From Acanthaster planci (taxonomy: Eukaryota; Echinodermata; Asteroidea; Valvatida; Acanthasteridae), in assembly GCF_001949145.1 (NCBI RefSeq), contig NW_019091465.1, positions 612,410 through 626,452 on the forward strand: a stretch of 14,043 nucleotides of DNA, in the 5' to 3' direction. Positions 9,105 to 14,043 of the stretch are shown in pieces. Position 1 is the first letter of the stretch, and each line of letters opens with the position of its first letter. The notes under the pieces are model-generated. The model saw nothing but the letters and a program-made list of their open reading frames with translations, had not been told where the DNA came from and made no database searches. Made by a program: the position numbers and the translations under genes.

Positions 9105-9189
9105 CAGAAAATCTTCGGGTGAAGCAGTTTGTAGTGGGAAAAGTGTTCCAAAGTTCTTGGACCGGTTTGTTGGACGTTGACTTTTACAG

Positions 9190-10170
9190 TCATTCAGCTG
9201 ACAAGCACTCTATGCAGGTGACGGAAGTTGTTATCTCGCTGGCGCTGTGTTGGGTACAAGCAAATTTGTCGCATTCACAGCAGCGACGCCTGGTTCTCTT
9301 CCGCTTGCCCGTGGGGCAGAAGGCGCACCTTCTCTGGGGCGGCAACTCTTGGGGTGCAGCGGGTGCCACGGCTGGGTACGCGACATTGAACCCCAAGCCT
9401 TCCATGGCATTCATCACGGTCGTGCGCAGTCGCTGGGGCTGTTTCAGGCGGGTCGCGATCTGTGGATTGATGAGGCCCCTGATGAGTAGGTGGATGAAGA
9501 TGTGACGGGTTCTCTCCTCACCGCGCAGATCTGGGTTGACTTGCAGGTAGATGACAAAACTATTGATAACGGCACAGTTGAGCAGGTGGTAAAATACCAC
9601 CATAGGCCAGCGCTTGGTGATACGGGCACAGTTATAGAGGGAACACATTTGATCGACTGTGTCCACACCGGCCTTGGTGGCATTGTAGTAGGTGATGATG
9701 TCTGGTTTCTTCGTTGTTGGGTGAGTTGCTTTGTCACGATGCATCGATGACAGAAGCAAAATGTTCTTCTTGGGTTTGGGCACGTATGAAACCAGTGTCG
9801 ATATGTTGTTGAACACGAATTCTGCTGATTTCGCTGGCCGGTTCCGTGTGTTCTCCTTCCGCATTTCCTTGGGAACCTCACGGCGATTTCCTTTGATTGT
9901 TCCCACAAGATTCATCTTCTTAGTGAACAGGTAATTGGCCAAGTCTTTGGTCACAAAGAAGTTGTCCGCCGTGATGTTGCGGCCCGTCCCAAACAACGGC
10001 TCGGCAAGTTCCTTGACAACACGGGCCCCAAGTTGACGTTCTACCCGCTCGTCCCGCTTCCCTGTGTATGGCTGAATGTTGTGCAAATAGCGCAGCTTAC
10101 TGTCAACCGAAGCCCAAAACTTCAATCCATATTTTGCTGGCTTTTCGGCATGTACTGCTTGAAGGAGCAC
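9190..10170 (-). CDS. C-terminal segment of the piggyBac transposase (DDE core and zinc domain)
   Basis: This is the longest uninterrupted frame in the window. Numbering from the codon at 10170, the first catalytic Asp is residue 23 (FWASVD, 10104-10102), the second is residue 69 (NITADNFF, 9966-9964) and the third is residue 170 (AGVDTVDQMC, 9663-9661). The fourth conserved Asp is residue 173. RWPM follows at residues 187-190, in the usual place after the third Asp. The tail has Cys282/285, Cys297 or 298/300, Cys305/His308 and Cys319/322, the cross-brace zinc pattern that binds terminal inverted repeats in studied piggyBac proteins. The stop is TGA at 9192-9190. The ATG at 10170 is probably not a real start: the frame is the continuation of the upstream segment after a one-base shift near 10144, and conserved sequence (KPAKYG) crosses that point. 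Confidence 0.9.
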   Translation of the reverse strand: MLLQAVHAEKPAKYGLKFWASVDSKLRYLHNIQPYTGKRDERVERQLGARVVKELAEPLFGTGRNITADNFFVTKDLANYLFTKKMNLVGTIKGNRREVPKEMRKENTRNRPAKSAEFVFNNISTLVSYVPKPKKNILLLSSMHRDKATHPTTKKPDIITYYNATKAGVDTVDQMCSLYNCARITKRWPMVVFYHLLNCAVINSFVIYLQVNPDLRGEERTRHIFIHLLIRGLINPQIATRLKQPQRLRTTVMNAMEGLGFNVAYPAVAPAAPQELPPQRRCAFCPTGKRKRTRRRCCECDKFACTQHSASEITTSVTCIECLSAE

Positions 10171-10967
10171 TTGCCTCGAAATGCAACAAGCTGCTCATCG
10201 ATAGTCACACTTTCCGAGGGGCTGAAGTATCGGCGACAGGCCTGAGCGAACATATCAAAGATTTCTCTGATGGGAGCAAACTTGTCCGAGACTTTTCTCT
10301 GTGAGCGAGTCTTCCTGTCATCGAAACACAACATTGCAAGAATATCCTGGAATCGGGTACCGCTCATGGTGGCCAGGCATAGTGGTCTGCTGAAAAATCC
10401 TTGCTGCCAGAAAGAACGCACTCTTTCGTGCCCCGATTTTGTCACCCCGAGGTACAGCAGGAGACCCGGGACGGAATGTAGCTCCATCAATGCCACGTTC
10501 ACCCACTCCCGTCCTCTTTTCATTGCGCCATGGGCGTTGGTGTGCTGCAAGATGATGTGCAACATGGCCGCTGGAAAGAACAATTGGAAAATCTCCATCG
10601 GTGTCTTCGCTCCGTCGATATTTCTTGGCCCCGGGCTTTCCGTCACTACGTTGCGCCTTGCCGTTCTTGCAGTTGTTCCCGGATCGCGGCACCAAATGGT
10701 TCCATCTGATGCCGTTACTTGTGCTGGCTGTGCTGGTGCTGATTGCTGGATCATACGGCCCCGGCAACGGCCAAGTCCCCGTCCGTGAGGACGGCCTCGC
10801 CGCCCACGCACGGGGGCGGCAGGGGGAGGCACTTGTGGCGGCTGAGGAGCAGGTAGTTGTCCGCTTTGTTTCGGCCAAATATTTGCTAGAAGCTTCTTTC
10901 TCGGCGGCGGTGCCACATCAGAATTGTCACTCTCCGTGTCACTCTCTGAAGTGATGTCACTGTCACT
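10122..10967 (-). CDS. N-terminal/central segment of the piggyBac transposase
   Basis: This open segment runs from a stop at 10970-10968 to a stop at 10122. It starts with an acidic Ser/Asp repeat (SDSD, ESDTESD), then a basic PPPRKK, a proline-rich stretch and an AT-hook-like RGRRGRP at about 10808-10788. The conserved N-terminal part of the family fold follows: FQLFFP, HTNAHG, LGVTKSGH, FWQQGFF, MSGTRFQDIL, LCFDD, DKFAPIR, and finally TIDEQLVAFRG and FKQYMP just before the frame is lost. The segment has no ATG before an internal Met at 10754, so it must either continue from the upstream ATG at 11086 in another frame, or begin at 10754 with a shortened tail that would still cover the whole conserved domain. 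Confidence 0.85.
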   Translation of the reverse strand, partial: SDSDITSESDTESDNSDVAPPPRKKLLANIWPKQSGQLPAPQPPQVPPPAAPVRGRRGRPHGRGLGRCRGRMIQQSAPAQPAQVTASDGTIWCRDPGTTARTARRNVVTESPGPRNIDGAKTPMEIFQLFFPAAMLHIILQHTNAHGAMKRGREWVNVALMELHSVPGLLLYLGVTKSGHERVRSFWQQGFFSRPLCLATMSGTRFQDILAMLCFDDRKTRSQRKVSDKFAPIREIFDMFAQACRRYFSPSESVTIDEQLVAFRGKCSFKQYMPKSQQNMD

Positions 10968-11086
10968 TCATGACTGGGGTCTTCAAAGCCACTTTCCTCC
11001 GAGGATGAACTCCCAGGGCTATCTGGTGCATCCATGAAAACTCCTGCTAGTGCATTGGCAGTAGACATCTTACTACTGGAAGCCAT
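10968..11086 (-). CDS. N-terminal acidic head of the piggyBac transposase
   Basis: The ATG at 11086 opens a head with MASSSKMS, FMDAPDSPGSSSSEESGFEDPS, running to about 10970. There acidic Ser/Asp-rich sequence passes into the frame used by the next segment. The match in composition on both sides of the break (EES..FED then SDSDITSESD) argues that they were one reading frame. Such acidic heads are common and poorly conserved in piggyBac transposases, so start choice is less certain than the core. A longer frame extends upstream to 11167 but adds a segment without family resemblance. Confidence 0.6.
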
Positions 11087-11514
11087 TTTGATAGAATGAA
11101 TGGGCTGCTGTCTACATGCATACACTGGCCAATAAACTGACCGATGCCACTCTGTGCACTTGGTCACAAAGTCCCACTAATAATTTTCGGAGAAAAAATG
11201 ACACAATCTTTCAAGCTATTGCTGTTTTATTTTTCAAGCAGATCAGTCCTGCATAAAAAAACAGCCAGCAAAAAGCCATCGACAATCATTTCCGTCCGGG
11301 TTTACAACATCATGGTAAAGGTATTCCCCAAATCCCCATTCAGGGTCTAAAGTTCAGCCCCGAGACTGAAAAAAACACAACTCCAGTCTACCCTTATCAG
11401 AGAGACCCCCTGGCTTGACATTGATAAACGACAGGCCAGGCGCTGGAATTGAGCCCGGACCAGTGCAAATAATTCGCTGAGGAATGTGGCAGTGTACGGT
11501 GTTCAATATCTGCC
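11087..11514. other. 5' flank of the transposase, no other gene
   Basis: This would hold the transposase promoter on the minus strand. A CCAAT on the plus strand (ATTGG on the transposase strand) lies about 42-46 bases before the ATG, near 11129-11133. CCGGGTTTAC at 11296-11305 loosely resembles the complement of the TTAACCCGG at 9094 and could mark the element's other end, but the match is short. No open frame is convincing. Confidence 0.35.
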
Positions 11515-11575
11515 ATCTCGCATCTCGCCGTCAGAATCTCGCGTTGAGTTTTCCAATCTCGTGTCTCGCATCTCG
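11515..11575. repeat. ATCTCG hexamer cluster (minisatellite-like)
   Basis: ATCTCG occurs at 11515, 11522, 11536, 11556 and 11570, with a variant GTCTCG at 11563. The spacing is irregular (7, 14, 20, 7, 7 bases), so most intervals are multiples of seven. This suggests a decayed heptamer repeat of the form CATCTCG. Confidence 0.5.
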
Positions 11576-11579
11576 CAGT

Positions 11580-12032
11580 GCTATGTGCACAGTTGAATCG
11601 GCATTGGCAATGGACCACGTCGAAGGTTTTTGCCTTGGCTCAGGGCGAGCCCTTACGCTTGAGGTGACCAAACCATTGGGGGGGGCTTGAATAGAGGTAG
11701 GATTTTATGGATGAAGGTGATGGCATATTTGGACCTTTTTATCAATAAGTTAGCAAAAGAGGCCCTTGTGCAGAGGTCGATGACTCTTCCCAGGGCTAGT
11801 TAGGTATTTTTGTTCAGGTTTTTTGACGGTCTTTCATGTTAATCGGTCAGAGGACAGGCCGCAACCAACACAGTATTGTTTAATGGATCTTTGTGGATTT
11901 GACCCTGTCCCAGACAACTCATCCAGGCCTGATGATGTCATGACAGCCGAGCCGAATTCAAGTACATGCTAGAGATGTTAAGGCATCATCCTCCGGCAGT
12001 TTCAGCAAATCCAGATGCTGAAGTCAGCTTGA
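11580..12032. other. Non-coding stretch, no gene supported
   Basis: No frame longer than about 40 codons with recognisable content, no RNA gene and no repeat was seen. It leads into an open stretch that may be an old decayed coding region. Confidence 0.35.
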
Positions 12033-12299
12033 AACCAAGTTGTTGGAGAGCAACAGAGGCAGCAGCATTACATCCAGAGCTTAGAGTGTAACTTGCATGT
12101 AGATCAGCCGCAACTAAACCGGAAAAAAGCGACGTACCGAGATAATCCTATCACCCATTTCCCCGCCAGAAAGCCGGCAGCCCTGCATCCGTCAGAAACA
12201 CCCTACACCGCTTCATCTAGTCCAATGATAAAGTCCCTACTCTTGCCCTGTCGAATCTCTCGTCAGGCAAAGATGACGAAGGCTCAAGATGGAGCTTAA
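12033..12299 (+). pseudogene. Possible decayed coding stretch (unknown)
   Basis: This is an 88-codon frame between TGA at 12030 and TAA at 12297-12299, with no internal ATG near its start. The N-terminal part is glutamine-rich (GEQQRQQHY) and the C-terminal part is basic (CRISRQAKMTK). I do not recognise it. The following 120 bases stay partly open in other frames with basic, helical-looking content (for example NVELMLGNAKKM near 12340-12375), which would fit a protein-coding remnant with indels. It lies upstream of a possible LTR remnant, so an old retroelement is one explanation. A chance open frame is equally possible. Confidence 0.15.
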
Positions 12300-12794
12300 G
12301 TCTACAACAAGCCCTGGGGGAGTGATCAAGCCAGAAGAACGTGGAGCTCATGTTGGGCAATGCCAAGAAGATGAGTAGAAGAAAGATGGCGCTTCAACCA
12401 AAATGGATACGGAGACTACTTAATGTGTAGGAACATCTGGAATTGCGGGGAGAAAGGCAAGGTACTTGACTGTACTACCCCGTGGAATGAGGGGAGAGGT
12501 TTCCAAGGCATCACAGCGTGGAGACATTGACTTATGGACAGGTACTGAATTAAGCTTGTGAGGTAGAAATTCTTCTAGCCAAGTCTTCACATTAAGACCA
12601 TGAGGTGTATGAGGTGACATCGGCAACCAGGCCCGTCTACACCTGTGTCACAGAATGGCCACTGTGTCATTTCAACACCAGATGAATTGCAAGGAAAATA
12701 AACAGAGCTTCTACTTTTTATGTTTCCTTATTAATTGTAATTTGCAGCTGAATGTATGTATTGGTAATTGTATACGGATTCTTTATTTGGAGCA

Positions 12795-13351
12795 TTGCTG
12801 GGGACAGCAACGATTTGAGATGCAGCGAGTGTGGCAGCGCTAGAAATTCGGGTTTTTTGTAAGCATCTTTTCACGGGAATGGTAGTTTCTCTCTAAAACT
12901 ACAGTTTGTATTCAGAGTTCCCCTGTATTTTTCTGTTAGTGTATACCCCTGTTTATTTACTTTGAACCTTGTTTCTGCCGACACGCTCTTTGTTTGAAGA
13001 GCAGGCCCAGCAGAGACACAATCACTGTTCATTTGTTCCTTCTATAGGATTGTGCGTTTCCGCTGCTTGAGTCAGGTTTCTGTCTGCTTCTATGAGTCAG
13101 TATTCGAAAGCCAAACTCTTCTCATTAGATCTATTACAGCACACTGTGTCGGTTTTAGTCCTTTTAAAGGAGGGTTTTTCATTTGGAGGGTTCTTGTTGT
13201 CCTTTTTAAAGTCAAATTAGTGTCTGTTAATTCAGCTTCCTGCGACCTCTCCCTCAAAGATCCCTGGTTTAACTAAAGTTTTGTTTGTCTGTTGTTTTGT
13301 TTCTGTTTTGTTTTGTGAGTTCCCTATAGTGTGCCATTTCTCCCAGTTACA
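12795..13351 (+). mobile_element. Possible 3' end and LTR remnant of a Ty3/gypsy-like retrotransposon
   Basis: TTGCTGGGGACAGCAA (12795-12810) is a 6-bp inverted pair around GGGA. Many Ty3/gypsy elements have such a sequence just before a purine tract and the LTR. Here a degraded purine-rich stretch (12811-12829) is followed by TGTGGCAGC at 12830. A matching LTR end could be CAGTTACA at 13344-13351, giving a TGT...ACA segment of about 522 bases. It contains T-rich sequence but no clear coding. No second LTR, primer-binding site or pol domain is visible, so this rests on a pattern I recognise rather than on homology I can show. Confidence 0.25.
13278..13317 (+). repeat. TTTTG-type simple repeat
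   Basis: This is a run of G and T with units GTTTTG, GTTTG, GTTGTTTTG, GTTTCTGTTTTG and GTTTTG. It is an imperfect microsatellite. Confidence 0.6.
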
Positions 13352-14043
13352 GATGCAGACAGGGAGTGCCTTCTTACTCAACGTTCTTGAACTAAGTTGA
13401 AGCACACGTCAGCCGTGTTCAATGCTGTTTCGCTGCGGGCCTATGAAAAATTACAGCAGAACGCCCAAGTTGGACACAATTGATTCATCTGCAAAATTGT
13501 CGCGAGTGGGTCATTGAAATCGCCAACGTACATGTATATTCGTTTCACAAATGTGAATGATTGAATGCATGCACAAGAAAGAGCAGAGCAGTGTGGAGAT
13601 GGTGGAATTGTCGTTAAATCGTGCTGTCAGATCACATACATCACACGTACTTCGCGCCCAGCGATCGCGCCTATCCAACTACATATATACAACCCTGGAC
13701 AAAGGTTGAAACGCCGTCTGGGAAGTGCGGAAAAAAAATCCCCTTCTCCTCCATTCAATGTTGCAGTCATTTATTGGACCAAGATTAGGGCCAACTTACC
13801 CAATGAGAAACAACATTGACAGGGGGCGAGAGGGAGGCATGTTCCTACGAGATTCATCCGGGATTATAGCTTCAGCGCCAAACAACACTTGTTCGTAATG
13901 TACACATACACAAAAGCTTAACCCATCACCCAACACGGCGCGTGTACTTTGAACAGTATATACCCAGCAAGAAATGAGACCGAGGGGTACCCCCGAACAT
14001 GTCCAATCCCTATACACATTCCAGACTATTGTTACGTAACACA
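13352..14043. other. Non-coding stretch, no gene supported
   Basis: Short frames on both strands (13565-13819 plus, 13796-14017 minus) have no recognisable content. A 10-bp perfect palindrome GGGGTACCCC occurs near 13984-13993. Nothing else was seen. Confidence 0.4.

Larger units (their letters stand above)
8121..9141. mobile_element. Candidate 1.0-kb non-autonomous DNA transposon (MITE-like)
   Basis: TTTCCCACTACAAA at 8121-8134 is repeated as its perfect reverse complement at 9128-9141. Just inside each end lies a cluster of GGGTT/AACCC motifs: on the left at 8147-8159, 8186-8220, 8236-8261, 8287-8294 and 8303-8314; on the right at 9052-9104. One motif, AACTCGGGGTT, occurs exactly on both sides (8303 and 9069), with an inverted variant at 9083-9094. 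The interior is AT-rich and non-coding. Subterminal repeats of this kind are known as transposase-binding sites in several DNA transposon groups. The right end stops 49 bases from the transposase stop codon. I found no target-site duplication. The alternative is two separate element ends facing each other across unrelated DNA. Confidence 0.45.
9190..11086 (-). pseudogene. piggyBac-type transposase, frame broken twice
   Basis: This would encode a cut-and-paste DDE transposase of the piggyBac/PGBD family (DDE_Tnp_1_7 fold), which excises and inserts elements at TTAA in the nucleus. Read across its breaks it spans about 630 residues, near the usual 550-650. ATG 11086 is chosen because it follows a stop-free leader and begins an acidic Ser/Glu-rich head as in family members. 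The order is acidic head, proline-rich linker with an AT-hook-like RGRRGRP, N-terminal all-helical region, DDE core, and C-terminal Cys/His cross-brace. Two single-base frame changes (about 10965-10972, and the A-run 10142-10145) separate three open segments. Catalytic residues are intact, so death is recent or the indels are assembly errors. The G+C content is clearly above the neighbourhood, fitting a separately evolving element. A domesticated PGBD gene is possible but would normally keep an open frame. Confidence 0.9.

Noticed and set aside
10142-10145. Programmed -1 ribosomal frameshift to join the transposase halves
   Set aside because: No slippery heptamer and poor re-pairing at AAA; piggyBac transposases are normally made from one frame. 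An indel is simpler.
9119-10954. Several plus-strand and second minus-strand open frames (up to 186 codons) over the transposase
   Set aside because: They overlap the conserved transposase in other frames, have no recognisable domains and reflect the high G+C of the true coding strand.
11430-11460. tRNA B-box-like sequence on the minus strand (GGGCTCAATTCC)
   Set aside because: No matching A-box, acceptor stem or anticodon arm nearby.
12420-12626. Open frames on both strands; the plus frame (VLPRGMRGEV) faintly recalls the integrase N-terminal region of gypsy elements
   Set aside because: The His/Cys zinc ligands expected there are absent, and stops follow within 50 codons.

Overview
The window reads as non-coding-rich nuclear DNA from an animal, most likely a marine invertebrate. 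A lancelet (Branchiostoma) is my best guess; it rests on the look of the NHL-repeat exon and the density of small DNA transposons, not on a search. There are no operons, ribosome binding sites, RNA genes or CRISPR arrays. Genes appear as isolated exons with GT/AG borders, and most of the window is AT-rich.

The only large coding region is a piggyBac-type (DDE_Tnp_1_7) transposase on the minus strand, 11086 down to 9190. It is clearly richer in G+C than its surroundings. It keeps the three catalytic aspartates, the fourth conserved aspartate and the C-terminal Cys/His cross-brace, but its frame is broken twice by what look like single-base losses (A-run at 10142-10145; about 10965-10972). It is a recently dead copy or a gene with assembly indels.

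Layout from left to right. 1-1850 holds no supportable gene. 1857-2172 looks like an RNA polymerase II promoter (three CCAAT boxes, CRE-like sites, a TATA box) ahead of a short acidic first-exon candidate at 2290-2480. From about 3.1 to 9.2 kb the DNA is dominated by inverted-repeat (foldback or MITE-like) structures: a 577-bp near-complete palindrome (3162-3738), a second inverted pair (3980-4637), a nested set with three copies of one arm (6601-7192), and a 1-kb element (8121-9141) with a perfect 14-bp inverted repeat and clusters of GGGGTT/AACCCC motifs at both ends. A half-copy of the first palindrome lies at 5297-5430. Between these is one exon of an NHL-repeat protein (7544-7793), probably of the TRIM type, followed by an A-rich, lysine-coding-like degenerate duplication.

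Right of the transposase are a small ATCTCG repeat cluster (11515-11575), a decayed-looking open stretch (12033-12299), and a possible remnant of the 3' end and LTR of a Ty3/gypsy-type retrotransposon (about 12795-13351). The rest, to 14043, shows nothing I can support.

The genes do not form a pathway. The theme is mobile DNA: one autonomous-type transposase copy next to several non-autonomous inverted-repeat elements. The 8.1-9.1 kb element has TTAA/CCC-type sequences of the sort piggyBac transposases use, so it may be related to the adjacent transposase, but I could not fix element ends or target-site duplications.
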